Shown piece after piece: positions 53,992-62,782 of a stretch of DNA of 64,000 bases (the stretch's first letter is position 1; each line of letters opens with the position of its first letter). The translations under genes were made by a program, and so were the position numbers. This stretch comes from Lentisphaerae bacterium ADurb.Bin242. GTDB taxonomy: Bacteria; Verrucomicrobiota; Lentisphaeria; Victivallales; UBA1829. The notes beneath the pieces were generated by a model. The model made no database searches. It saw nothing but the letters and a program-made list of their open reading frames with translations, and was not told the DNA's origin. The DNA is taken from contig MWCA01000011.1 of NCBI GenBank assembly GCA_002069785.1, forward strand, positions 1-64,000, written 5' to 3'.

Positions 53992-54744
53992 TTTGAAAAC
54001 GGCTCCCTTTTAATTTCGGCGGTGAGATTCAGCGTATATCGTTTTGTGGAATAGTTCAGTTGTTCGGGGGCAAACGTGTTTTTACCATAATTCTGTGCAT
54101 GTCCATCCAGCAGACCCGCATTGAAACTGTAGTTCGGGTGCGGCGCCCATTGCGAAGCGTTATCGTAGTTGACACTGTCCATGACCCAGGCCACCGAAGA
54201 CGGGTATTTCACGGAAGAACGCTTGAAGAGATTGCGGTTGTTCGTGGTGTCCCGCTGTATCCCGGTCGGACCTCCGCCCGCTTCATATCCCTTGTTGGAA
54301 CAGATTCCCTCATTGATCGTATACGAAACCGGAAGGGGTCCGATTGTCTTCAGTTCCGGACACATCAAAAAACTTTTCTTCATGGTATAATCCCACGGCA
54401 GGTATCCCAGCCCGTTGGGATAAGGAGCATTCTTCTTTCCAAGCCGGCCGATCCAGGACTCCGCGGCCAAGTAGGAGGCTCCTCTCATGATCCAGGCCCA
54501 GCCGAAGCCCCAGTCCTGAAAATCGTTGGCATAATTGTGCAGTCCCATCATGACGAGCTGGCTGCCCGTTCGACTGCACCTTCTGTTCGGTGACCGCCAT
54601 GTTCGGCAAGAAGTACCGCTTCCGCAGCGCCGAGAGCGTGATCATTCCCGCCAGAATCGCAATGATCGCTACGACAATGAGCAATTCGATCAATGTAAAA
54701 CGCATTCCGCACCTTCTTTCTTTTTTCAAGAGAAATGATTTCAT
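53988..54744 (-). pseudogene. Frameshifted pseudopilin (H-X9-DG type)
   Basis: Two overlapping frames make up one pseudopilin. The first begins at ATG 54744, with a strong AAGGAGG 6 nt upstream, and encodes the leader plus [19 protein letters not shown]; an alternative ATG at 54705 begins at MRFTLIE. Near 54576-54582 (GCACCTT on the plus strand) the family homology moves to another frame (CSRTGSQLVMMGLHNYAND), which runs to the stop at 53988 and includes MCPELK and a near H-X9-DG ending (here H-X10-DG). One surplus base in that site, or an indel error, explains it. Otherwise it would be an intact protein of about 250 aa. It lies upstream of the GH2 gene with a GTGA overlap. Confidence 0.8.
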
Positions 54745-54859
54745 TCCGCACCTCCTTTTTGAAAATGAACGTTTTCCTGTTTTTCAAGTTCGTTTTTTTG
54801 AACGGCCTCCGCGAATCGGGCGACTGTTCACGAGTTTTGCTTCCTGTTCTCCGCTCCTG

Positions 54860-55537
54860 TCAAAGGGCTTCGAAGCGGCCGTACGGCGCGTTTGAGACGC
54901 CTACCCTGACATCCATTCCCCGCACCTGCTCCACGACGTGTCTCTGACAGTCCGCAAGGGAAGCAAACGGACAGTCCGGATACGCTTCGATACTGAAGCT
55001 CATGTCACGAGCGCCGAAGAGCAGCAGATCCACTCCCGGTTGAACCAGCTCCCGTATTCTCTGTACGGCCTGCACCGTTTCCAGCTGGAGAGCCAAAATG
55101 CCGTTTGCGTTCCACCAGCGGGCATAGGCGCATGGGTCCTTGCCGCCGGCCCCGGTCCATCCGTAGGCATTGCCGAGTCCGCAGCTGCGTCCTCCTATGG
55201 GCGGGTAGTAAAAGTTCCGGATGACATCGGAAACCTGCAGGGGGTCTTCTGTCATGGGTACCAGAATTCCGGCGGCGCCGAAGTCCAGAAAACGTCCTGT
55301 CTGCCATGCCGCGGCCGGATGCGGAATGCGGAACATGACCGGCAGGTCCATCGTCCTGGCTGCTTTACATAATGCGACCAACTGCGGTTCGGTGTATGGA
55401 TTATGCTGTATATCCACCAGGAGAATATCCCAGTTTTGCCCGTTAGCTTTCGCCGCCAGTTCTTCCGTTGTTATATCCGGTGACGTAAGCCCGATGTGGA
55501 ATGCCGCACCGGAATGTATTTGTTCTTTCCAATTCAT
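54860..55537 (-). CDS. HpcH/HpaI-family class II aldolase
   Basis: A 225-aa metal-dependent pyruvate-type aldolase. Family blocks are WDILLVDIQHNPYTE, MFRIPHP (substrate Arg), FGAAGILVPMTEDP, YYPPIGGRSCG, and LLLFGARDMS with the metal Asp. The metal Glu is in LQLETVQAV. ATG 55537 was chosen because GGAG lies 8 nt upstream; the frame is open 15 codons further. Such enzymes cleave 2-keto-3-deoxy sugar acids (as in RhmA for 2-keto-3-deoxy-L-rhamnonate) or 4-hydroxy-2-oxoacids. The glycan locus supports a sugar-acid role. It lies 84 bp downstream of the CBM9-like gene. Confidence 0.83.
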   Translation of the reverse strand: MNWKEQIHSGAAFHIGLTSPDITTEELAAKANGQNWDILLVDIQHNPYTEPQLVALCKAARTMDLPVMFRIPHPAAAWQTGRFLDFGAAGILVPMTEDPLQVSDVIRNFYYPPIGGRSCGLGNAYGWTGAGGKDPCAYARWWNANGILALQLETVQAVQRIRELVQPGVDLLLFGARDMSFSIEAYPDCPFASLADCQRHVVEQVRGMDVRVGVSNAPYGRFEAL

Positions 55538-55620
55538 AAACTGATCTCCATATCTTGAGAGCACCGAGTTCCTGACCGTCAAGAGTTAGTCTCTTTGTCC
55601 ATATCGCTCACTTTGAAAAA

Positions 55621-56565
55621 TCACTCTTCCCCGAAAAGTCTCTTCGCAATCCGTTTTTTGTTGGCCGCCTCCTGTTCGCCGGAAAATTTTTCGATGACCG
55701 ACAGTACCCGGTGGAACCGGTCCGCATTGCGCGGATAATTTTCCGGATCGGCATACAGCTTTTCCAGTTCGGCGTATTCCGCCGGATAGCGGTCGAAAAT
55801 CTCCTTCCAGCCGGGGTCTTTGCGGATGGTCTGCCAGCGTTCGGCCAGGGAACTCCAGTGCGGACGCCGGAGCGCGGCCCCGATCGCCGCTTCTTTCCCG
55901 GCGGGCGCCTTCACCAGCACGAGACGCCCGAAGTCCTTCACGTTCTTGAAAGCGCCGCTCTGAAAGGACCAGGTGGAACGCTCATTGGCGCTGACGGAAT
56001 TCCGGCAGAGATTGAACGGCATTGAAACCTCTTTCTGAACCGGGGCGACGCCCAGCAGGAAAAACGGGACGCAGAGCTCCAACACCCAGCGGTCTTTGCC
56101 GAGTCTGGCGGCGCAAACCCAGCCGGTCTTGAAGCCGGTCCGCCTGGACACCTCCAGGTCGAACAGGTTCTGCTTCATTCCCTCGTAGTTTCCGATCAGC
56201 TGGATCAGCTCTTTTTCCCGGGGGAGGAAAAACGCCTCCACCGTGTCGTAGTTCCAGAATTCGCCGAAATTATAGATTTTTTTCAGCTTGGAGACATCCT
56301 GTTCCATGCACTCGGCCGCGAGATAGACCGCGTCGTCCGTGTAAAGAGCCTTGAAACGGGTCGCGTTTTTCGGCGGGGCTTCCTTGCGGTGGAGCCAGAA
56401 CGCCCCTTCCGCCCACGGAACGTTTTTCCAGGCGGGATCGTTCTCCACTTCGCCGTCGAGAACGGGGAAGTCCTTTGAAAAAGAAGCCTTGTAAACACGC
56501 TGTTCGGCGGCGGAGGTCCAGAACAGAGCCGCGGAAAGAAGGGAAAGCGTCAGAATTTTCTTCAT
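55621..56565 (-). CDS. Secreted CBM9/DOMON-like carbohydrate-binding protein
   Basis: A 314-aa exported protein with a signal peptide (MKKILTLSLLSAALFWTSA). Residues about 25-210 match the CBM9-like fold: FPVLDGEVENDPAWKNVPW, ALYTDDAVYLAAECME, DTVEAFFLP, and WVLELCVPF. The remaining C-terminus is helical. Start at 56565 was chosen over an in-frame ATG at 56571 because GGAG is 8 nt upstream of the former; the latter overlaps the previous stop as ATGA. It likely binds glycans outside the cell. It directly follows the LamG-GH gene and is probably coupled to it. Confidence 0.8.
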   Translation of the reverse strand: MKKILTLSLLSAALFWTSAAEQRVYKASFSKDFPVLDGEVENDPAWKNVPWAEGAFWLHRKEAPPKNATRFKALYTDDAVYLAAECMEQDVSKLKKIYNFGEFWNYDTVEAFFLPREKELIQLIGNYEGMKQNLFDLEVSRRTGFKTGWVCAARLGKDRWVLELCVPFFLLGVAPVQKEVSMPFNLCRNSVSANERSTWSFQSGAFKNVKDFGRLVLVKAPAGKEAAIGAALRRPHWSSLAERWQTIRKDPGWKEIFDRYPAEYAELEKLYADPENYPRNADRFHRVLSVIEKFSGEQEAANKKRIAKRLFGEE

Positions 56566-56567
56566 GG

Positions 56568-59201
56568 TCATTTCTCCGTTAAATCGAGAAGATGGTCGAT
56601 GATCTGCATGCGGGTCCAGGCGGAATCGAATTCCTGGGTGTCGATATTGACCGTATCCAGGAAACGGGCGGCCTTTTCCGCGGCCTTTTTCTTTACCGGA
56701 TTCGAGGCGGCGCGGACAATCTCCTGACGGAGTTTCGTCGCGTAACGCACATCGTCGATGCCTTCCCGGTATCCCTCCCAGCCGGGGGAGTCGATGACGC
56801 CGTCGGCCGCGGGCATGGTGTAGCTCAGGGAGGAAGCCGGACCGTTGTACATGCTCCACGGGATGGTCCGCCAGTCCCAATGGTTGAAGCTGTAGTTGCA
56901 GATGCCGTCGTAGTCGGCAAAATAGACTCCGTAGCCATACCCCTTGCGGTGATCATAGCCGAAAGCCTGCTTGGCAAACGGCTGGGCGTACACCCAGAGC
57001 TGCCCCTGTTTTTCGTGCATGAGCCGGGCATTGGCTTTCTCGGGCTTGTGGACGGCGACCGCCACGTCGATTCTTCCGGCAACCAGCGGAATGTTCGCCG
57101 CTTTGAGCGTCGTGTAAACTTTCGCGCCCATGGAACGCATGTCCTCCCAGACCTCGAATTCCTTCAGAAGATTCTCTCCTTCCGCTTCGTCCAGGCCGTA
57201 ATGATAAATATCGTCGTGCCCGAGCAGTTCCTTGTAGAAAGCGTTTCCTTCGGCAAGGAACTTCCGGAGAAGCTCCTTGTGTTCGGCGCGATGGTAGAAT
57301 TCACGGAATCCGACATTGCCGCCCGTGTGAAGATAGAGGGGTTTGAGCGGGAAACCGGCCTCTTTCAGCAGTTTGATCCGTTCCGCCATCTGCTGTTTCA
57401 GCTTGTCCTGATTCGCATATTCCCGCGGCGCCTGCGGCTTGACCCACGGATTCCAGCCGGGATACCAGTTGCCCATGATGATCGTCGGCTGACGGATGCC
57501 GTGCTCGTAAAGATTTTTCAGGGTAGCCCGGAACTGCTGCGGACTGAGCGGCATCATATGATTGATGGCGCCGTCTTCCGACCCGGCGCATCCGCCGGCG
57601 ATGTTGTCGAAGAAATACACGGAGGTGGTGAATTCACGGGACAGGTCGTAGTTGGTCTTCGGATCGGGCAGAAGGAAGGGCAAAATCCGGACCTTGAGCG
57701 GAATGGAAAGCAGGGTTTTGCCGTTTTCCGTGAGATTGACCCGGGAAACATAGAGGCCCGGCTTCACTTCCGGCGTCGTTTTCAGGGTCAGCCAGAACTG
57801 CTGGTTCACGCCTTCCTGAAGGTCGAGCGGAAGAAGCGTTTTCGAGTCGAAGACAGGAAAGTTTTTCGCGGTCTGGTCGCCTCTTTTCACCAAGTCCTGT
57901 TTGGGAGGAGCCACATTCCGGTATTCCGTTCCGGAAGGGAAACTCAACCGGAGGAACATTTCCATCTTGACCGGATCGACTTTCACAAGGGCGTCATCGT
58001 AAATCAGGACATTCGGGCTGAGCGTGCGCCCGCTGATGAGGATTTGTTTGACAAGGCGAATGTCGACGGCCGACGCCGGAATCGTGTATCCTTCCTCGCT
58101 TTTCAGGTCTTCCGCGACCGGGAGGAACTTTGGAATATTCCGGACCGGTTTCACGACGAAGGAAGCCGGTTCGTATTCATTTTGAGCGGCCGCGATCCGT
58201 ATTTTCCCGTTCATGCCCTGTTCCGGCAGATCGGTGTCGCGATAGAAGATGTCGGGTCCCAGCGGATCGACCACGCAGTATGCCAGGTGTCCGTTGGCGG
58301 CCTTTCCGCTTTTCCGGAGGACATCCGCCTTGTGCAGCCGGTCGCGTTCCGCATACAGCCCGGAAAGAATATTCAGGGGAATCGGTTTTCCCGGTTCGGT
58401 CGGATTCGAGTCGATTTTCGCGCAGAGGACTTCCGTTCCGGGAAAGGCGGCAAGTTCCTTCCGGAGCGCGGCAAGCAAAGGACGGACCATATCCTGTTCC
58501 GATTCGATCACCTGTTCAGCGCTCAATGCCCGGTCATAGATGCGCGGACGGCCGATCCATCCCTTCATCGGAAAATAGTGGCTGAGCGAACCGAATTGCA
58601 GCGGCTTGTCCACCGGGATCGGAAACGGCGGAATACGTTTTTTCAAAATGCTGGTTGTGCGTTCCGCCTGCTTCACGCCGTTGATGTACAGGAGATTCTT
58701 CCCCTGCGGGACGGAATAAACGTAGGCAATATGCGTCCAGGCATTCCCGGCAACGGTGTTTTTCGGCGTCTGGAGCTTGAAAAGTTCGCCGTTTCCGGAG
58801 AACTCGGTGGACACGTTGTCCTCTACGAAAATACGCTGATTGTCGCCCCGGTGGAAAAAGGTGTAGACCCGGTATGCCTTCTCCGCGCCGGGACCGGGAA
58901 GTTCCGCGCGGCAAACCCAGCCGGAAACGGTGAATTCCTCCGGCAGAAGAAGTTTCGGGCTGTTCGGGAAAACGACCCCGTTGTTGAGCTTGCCTTCCAG
59001 TTCGAGCGCTTTGCCGAAGGGCGCCTCGACAATCTTCGCGCCGGGCATCAGCTTTCCGGCAACGGGATTCGGAGTGTTGTCCAGCACCCGGCCCGCCTCA
59101 TCGGTGCGGAAAGTGGACTCGAATACGGGAAGGGGCAGTTCTCCGGCGGAAAGAGTCCCTGCCAGCAGCAGGATCGGGAAAAGCATTTTCTTTTTTGTCA
59201 T
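56568..59201 (-). CDS. Secreted LamG plus GH123/DUF4091-like glycoside hydrolase
   Basis: An 877-aa exported protein. Signal peptide MTKKKMLFPILLLAGTLSAG is followed by a concanavalin A-like LamG domain (about 25-235; GWIGRPRIYDRALS ends it). A beta-rich linker and a TIM-barrel-like C-terminal region (about 520-850) follow. That region has HYGLDEAEGE, where the Asp-Glu pair could be catalytic as in GH123, and ends in a DUF4091-type block (PGWEGYREGIDDVRYATKL). It would bind and cleave a glycan, possibly an N-acetylgalactosamine-containing one if GH123 holds. It lies 36 bp after the GntR-type gene and heads the hydrolase operon. Confidence 0.75.
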   Translation of the reverse strand: MTKKKMLFPILLLAGTLSAGELPLPVFESTFRTDEAGRVLDNTPNPVAGKLMPGAKIVEAPFGKALELEGKLNNGVVFPNSPKLLLPEEFTVSGWVCRAELPGPGAEKAYRVYTFFHRGDNQRIFVEDNVSTEFSGNGELFKLQTPKNTVAGNAWTHIAYVYSVPQGKNLLYINGVKQAERTTSILKKRIPPFPIPVDKPLQFGSLSHYFPMKGWIGRPRIYDRALSAEQVIESEQDMVRPLLAALRKELAAFPGTEVLCAKIDSNPTEPGKPIPLNILSGLYAERDRLHKADVLRKSGKAANGHLAYCVVDPLGPDIFYRDTDLPEQGMNGKIRIAAAQNEYEPASFVVKPVRNIPKFLPVAEDLKSEEGYTIPASAVDIRLVKQILISGRTLSPNVLIYDDALVKVDPVKMEMFLRLSFPSGTEYRNVAPPKQDLVKRGDQTAKNFPVFDSKTLLPLDLQEGVNQQFWLTLKTTPEVKPGLYVSRVNLTENGKTLLSIPLKVRILPFLLPDPKTNYDLSREFTTSVYFFDNIAGGCAGSEDGAINHMMPLSPQQFRATLKNLYEHGIRQPTIIMGNWYPGWNPWVKPQAPREYANQDKLKQQMAERIKLLKEAGFPLKPLYLHTGGNVGFREFYHRAEHKELLRKFLAEGNAFYKELLGHDDIYHYGLDEAEGENLLKEFEVWEDMRSMGAKVYTTLKAANIPLVAGRIDVAVAVHKPEKANARLMHEKQGQLWVYAQPFAKQAFGYDHRKGYGYGVYFADYDGICNYSFNHWDWRTIPWSMYNGPASSLSYTMPAADGVIDSPGWEGYREGIDDVRYATKLRQEIVRAASNPVKKKAAEKAARFLDTVNIDTQEFDSAWTRMQIIDHLLDLTEK

Positions 59202-59237
59202 ACCATTTCTCCCTCGTGAAGTTCCGGTTGAAAAATT

Positions 59238-60290
59238 CTAGCGATTGGTTATTCTCTGCGGCGGCACAAACTGTCCGGGCACCCGGACGACATCGTAGAT
59301 GACCGGGTTGAGCGGCTTTGTGAAAATGATCTCCGCCATAATCCGGGCCATGGTCTTGCGGTCCAGCCGGATCGTCGCAATCCGGGGATCGTCCCCGATG
59401 ACGGAAAAGCCGTCGAAGCCCGTAATCAACGGACGTTTCTTCATTCCCGCGGAATCGAGCATCCGGAGAAGCCGGACCGCCACGGAATCCTGCGGGCACA
59501 TGACCGCGTCCGGCACATCCTTCGAGCGAAGTATTTCAAGGACATCCTCATAGCAGGCCGTGTCGATCACCCGGAACCCCATGCCTCTCCGTTCACAGGC
59601 CATCCGACACCCGTAAAAGCGTTCGGACACGTTGCTGTTGCCCAGCAAATAGAAGCGGTCAAGGTAAAGGACCTTTCGAGCGCCGCGCGAATATACATAA
59701 TCGACAAGTTTCTCCATCCCGTCAAAATGATCGCAGACGACGCAATAGCTCTGCGGAAAGATTCCGTCCACCAGCACGCTGTGGATATCCGGGTGCATCA
59801 GACACAGGTAACTCACCGGCAACTTGTTCGGCTGCGGGTTCTGCACGGAAATCACATAGGCGTGGGAAGGGTCCAGCGTCTTCAGCGCCGTCCGGACGCC
59901 CGAAAACGGCACCTGTTCCCCGTATTCTTCGTTGTATTCAACCTTCCGTTCTTCCGCATGACGCCGCAGACTGTCCGAAATCAGGACCTGACTTCCCCGC
60001 AGGGGACCGCTTTTGACATTATGCAGAAACGTGAGCTTTCTGATCTTCGGATAAATCATCTTCTGCCGGGGCGGAATGAACGGTCCCAGGACTTCCACGC
60101 CGGACCCGCGGATTTTCAGCACCAGGTTCCGGGCCCAGAGCTCATTATGCACCCGGCCCGCGGTCACATTGCTGACGCCGAACTGTTCGCACAGTTCCCG
60201 CTTGGAGGGCACGGTCGATCCCAAAGGCAATTTTCCGGAAGCGATTTCCAGTTCCAGCTCGTCCGCGATTTCCTTATATCCTTTTCCCAT
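59238..60290 (-). CDS. GntR-type DNA-binding, LacI-type sensor regulator
   Basis: A 350-aa transcription regulator. The N-terminal winged HTH (about 1-70) is of the GntR family: LPLGSTVPSKRELCEQFGVS then TAGRVHNELWARNLV. The rest (about 85-350) is a LacI/PBP1-like sugar-binding domain ending GFDGFSVIGDDPRIATI. The combination is common for regulators of polysaccharide genes. GAGG lies 10 nt before the ATG. It is the first gene of the minus-strand glycan operon and has a near-consensus promoter overlapped by palindromes, so it probably represses the locus and itself until a sugar binds. Confidence 0.87.
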   Translation of the reverse strand: MGKGYKEIADELELEIASGKLPLGSTVPSKRELCEQFGVSNVTAGRVHNELWARNLVLKIRGSGVEVLGPFIPPRQKMIYPKIRKLTFLHNVKSGPLRGSQVLISDSLRRHAEERKVEYNEEYGEQVPFSGVRTALKTLDPSHAYVISVQNPQPNKLPVSYLCLMHPDIHSVLVDGIFPQSYCVVCDHFDGMEKLVDYVYSRGARKVLYLDRFYLLGNSNVSERFYGCRMACERRGMGFRVIDTACYEDVLEILRSKDVPDAVMCPQDSVAVRLLRMLDSAGMKKRPLITGFDGFSVIGDDPRIATIRLDRKTMARIMAEIIFTKPLNPVIYDVVRVPGQFVPPQRITNR

Positions 60291-60342
60291 CGGGCCGTTT
60301 TCCTCGACTTTTCAAAGTTGGATACATATTTTATCTGTTTTA

Positions 60343-60370
60343 AGTATATATCTTTTGAAAGACATGTCAA
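60343..60370 (-). promoter_or_regulatory. Promoter of the GntR-type gene with operator-like palindromes
   Basis: On the minus strand TTGACA (60365-60370) and TATACT (60343-60348) are 16 bp apart. Two dyads lie on it: GACATGTC (60361-60368) overlaps the -35 box, and TCTTT-TG-AAAGA (60351-60362) fills the spacer. Repressor binding there would block transcription. The sequence AAAAGATATAT on the minus strand here recurs upstream of the second AraC-type gene. Confidence 0.6.
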
Positions 60371-60479
60371 GGGGCAAATGAAAAAAATCATGAAAATTTT
60401 TATGTGCTCGCTCTTTTCGGGCAGAAAAAGGGAGTGTCCGGACTTCAAATCCGCATGTCGGAAATGAAAAATGCCGAGT

Positions 60480-61265
60480 TCAGGAGTTGATTTCTTTCCG
60501 GGCCTGGCTCGGGCTTTTCCGGAAGACCTTCTTGAAGGAACGCGAAAAGTAAAATACGTTCGCATATCCCGTCATTTCCGCCGTCTCTTTCAGGGAATGT
60601 CCTGTCGCCAGCAATGCTTTCGCATCCCGCATCCGCTTGGTTTCCATGTAGGAATGCGGGGTGAAGCCGGGAAACACTTCCTTGAACTTCCGGTGGAAAT
60701 AATTCGGCGCCATGCCGGCTTTGGCGGCAAGGACCGACAGCGGCGGATTGCGGAGATACTCCCGGTCCATGAAAAGAAGGGCATTCTTCAGGCGGAGCAG
60801 AAGCGGCGTATCGTCCTCCGGCGGCTTTTCTTCCAGCAGGTCCGACAGCAGAAAAAGGAAAAAGGATTGCAGACGGTAATTTCCGGGACTGTTTTCCGGC
60901 AGGGGAAATTCTTTCAGGAGGCTGTAGACCGGTTTCCAGAAACGGAGCCGGTCCAGAGGCCAGACATGAACTTCCTTGTAACGGTCCAGAAAATATTCCA
61001 GCCACAGCGACTGCGGCGCGAAATGAACCCAGTATACTTCCATGAAGTCATCGCAGCGGTTCCGGGAAGGAAGGTTGCCCGGCAGAAAATAGGCGTTCCC
61101 GCTCCGGAGTTCATGCTCCCGTTCCCCGATCAGCACGTGCGCCCCGCCCTTCGTGATCAGATACAGACGGCAGAACGGATTGATGAAACACCCCTGGTTC
61201 TTTCCCCAGTCGCGGCCGCAGCGGTTGAAGCTTCCCGTCAGCAGCTTCACCGGAAACCATTCCAT
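60480..61265 (-). CDS. AraC-family transcriptional regulator
   Basis: A 261-aa regulator with an N-terminal cupin-like sensing region (about 25-90; YLITKGGAHVLIGEREHELR and GNAYFLPGN), a helical linker, and a C-terminal AraC DNA-binding domain (about 160-258). The two helix-turn-helices are LSVLAAKAGMAPNYFHRKFK and SLKETAEMTGYANVFYFSRS. It is divergent from the uroporphyrinogen decarboxylase-like gene and probably controls it or the adjacent glycan operon. The cupin region suggests a sugar ligand. The start ATG 61265 is followed by a typical N-terminus; GGAGGA lies 5 nt upstream. Confidence 0.87.
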   Translation of the reverse strand: MEWFPVKLLTGSFNRCGRDWGKNQGCFINPFCRLYLITKGGAHVLIGEREHELRSGNAYFLPGNLPSRNRCDDFMEVYWVHFAPQSLWLEYFLDRYKEVHVWPLDRLRFWKPVYSLLKEFPLPENSPGNYRLQSFFLFLLSDLLEEKPPEDDTPLLLRLKNALLFMDREYLRNPPLSVLAAKAGMAPNYFHRKFKEVFPGFTPHSYMETKRMRDAKALLATGHSLKETAEMTGYANVFYFSRSFKKVFRKSPSQARKEINS

Positions 61266-61323
61266 GTTGTCCTCCGTATTTCCGGCATTCTATCCGAAAA
61301 AGGTAAGAAAAGATATATCTTTC

Positions 61324-61382
61324 ATAATAAATGAAATGGCGGAAATTACAAGCCGGAACTATAATAAATATAGAAAATTACA
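61324..61382. promoter_or_regulatory. Divergent promoters sharing one -35 box, with repeats
   Basis: TTACAA (61346-61351) reads as TTGTAA on the other strand. To the right, TATAGA (61369-61374) is 17 bp away, for the decarboxylase-like gene. To the left, TATTAT on the minus strand (61324-61329) is 16 bp away, for the AraC-type gene. Direct repeats lie across the region: AAATTACA at 61343-61350 and 61375-61382 (32 bp apart) and ATAATAAAT at 61324-61332 and 61361-61369. A perfect palindrome AAAGATATATCTTT sits just left at 61309-61322. These are candidate sites for the AraC-type protein. Confidence 0.4.
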
Positions 61383-61438
61383 GGTTTCACCGGCATTCCG
61401 CCGGATTCGCCTCATTGATTTGAAAGGAGAAATCGGAT

Positions 61439-62698
61439 ATGAAGGCATCGCAGCATGACAGGGGGGTCATCCGGCGGCTCGCCGGAGAGATCGGAAAAAT
61501 CGCGGACGATCCCGTCAACGAGCGGCGTAAGAAATTATGGACCGCGCTGAACGGACTGAAAAAAGTCAAGCCGCTCCTCTATGTCATGGAATCGGAAATG
61601 CCGTGGAAAGAGCTTGAAGTGGAAAAAGAATTGACGCTCCAATGCGAAAACCAATACCTGAAGGGCCTTGAAAATCAATTCCGTCAGACGCTGTATCTCT
61701 GGAACCATGCCCAAGGCGACATGGTGGTGGAAAAAGTCGTGGACGCTCCCCTGATCCTCCGTGACACCGGGTTCGGGATTGCCGTCTCCGCGGAAGTAAT
61801 GGGATCCGTCGAGCCCGGAGTGGTCAACTCCCGGCATTTCATTCCGCAGATCACCGAAGAGAAGGATATCGAAAAGATCAAAATGCCGGAAATCTCCATC
61901 GATCACGACGAAACCGACGAAATCCATGAAATGTTGAGCGGGGTTCTCGCCGGAATCCTCCCGGTCCGTCGGGGCGGCGTCAAGGGAACCTCGATCGCGC
62001 CGTGGGATTTTCTCGTGATGCTGACCGGAATCGAGGAAATCCTCGTCGACATGTATACCCGTCCCGAATATGTCCACAAGCTGATCGACCGCTGCACGAA
62101 CGCCTATATCTCCCGCTTCGACCAATTGGAAAAGCTCGGGTGCCTGGCGCTCAACAACGACAACTCGCGCACCGGTGGCGGCTACAACTATACGGACGAA
62201 CTGCCCGGCCAGGATTTCGATCCGAAACACGTCAAAGGGAAAAACATGTGGGGAAGAGCCATGGCACAGATTTTCGCCGCCGTCTCGCCGGAAATGCATA
62301 TGGAATTCGCGCTCCAGTATGAAATCAAGTATCTGGAGAAGTTCGGGCTCAACTATTACGGCTGCTGCGAACCGCTCCACAAGAAAATCGACATTCTGCG
62401 GAAGATCCCCCATCTGCGCAAGATCTCCATGAGCCCGTGGGTCAATGTCGAGGAGGCGGCCGCCAACATCGGCACTGATTTTGTCTATTCCATGAAGCCC
62501 AATCCCGCGATCATGGCCGGCGATGAATGGGACCCGGTCCAGGCCCGGAAAGAACTGGCGGATGCGCTGGACAAAACCCGCAACTGTCCGGTGGAGATCG
62601 TCATGAAAGACCTCAGCACCGTGCGGAATCAGCCGGAACGTCTGTGGGAATGGGCCCGGATCGCCGCCGAGGAAGCCGCCGGAATCCGCGGGGAGTGA
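61439..62698 (+). CDS. Uroporphyrinogen decarboxylase-like (URO-D fold) protein
   Basis: A 419-aa cytoplasmic protein of the URO-D / methyltransferase-like superfamily. The C-terminal half has a TIM-barrel layout with NYYGCCEPLHKKIDILRKIP, VYSMKPNPA and MKDLSTVRN; the Cys pair in YGCCEP resembles the zinc or substrate-binding region of corrinoid-dependent methyltransferases of this superfamily. It lacks the known heme-pathway residues, so true porphyrinogen decarboxylation is unlikely. Members are often found in carbohydrate loci of Lentisphaerae and Clostridia, where the role is unknown. The ATG at 61439 has AAAGGAG upstream. It is divergent from an AraC-type regulator. Confidence 0.78.
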   Translation: MKASQHDRGVIRRLAGEIGKIADDPVNERRKKLWTALNGLKKVKPLLYVMESEMPWKELEVEKELTLQCENQYLKGLENQFRQTLYLWNHAQGDMVVEKVVDAPLILRDTGFGIAVSAEVMGSVEPGVVNSRHFIPQITEEKDIEKIKMPEISIDHDETDEIHEMLSGVLAGILPVRRGGVKGTSIAPWDFLVMLTGIEEILVDMYTRPEYVHKLIDRCTNAYISRFDQLEKLGCLALNNDNSRTGGGYNYTDELPGQDFDPKHVKGKNMWGRAMAQIFAAVSPEMHMEFALQYEIKYLEKFGLNYYGCCEPLHKKIDILRKIPHLRKISMSPWVNVEEAAANIGTDFVYSMKPNPAIMAGDEWDPVQARKELADALDKTRNCPVEIVMKDLSTVRNQPERLWEWARIAAEEAAGIRGE

Positions 62699-62730
62699 TT
62701 TTCGTGAAAAAATAATATAATTCTTTCTCT

Positions 62731-62759
62731 TTGCATTTGTATTCCTGTAATTTTATGTT
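62731..62759 (+). promoter_or_regulatory. Candidate promoter of the transglutaminase-like gene
   Basis: TTGCAT (62731-62736) and TATGTT (62754-62759) are 17 bp apart in an AT-rich gap. The start codon lies 23 bp after the -10 box, behind GAGGAGG. Confidence 0.45.
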
Positions 62760-62782
62760 AAAATAAATGACGAGGAGGCGGG

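Noticed and set aside
56592..59219. Plus-strand open frame of about 875 codons opposite the LamG-GH gene
   Set aside because: No recognised domain or ribosome site; the minus frame has a signal peptide and LamG.
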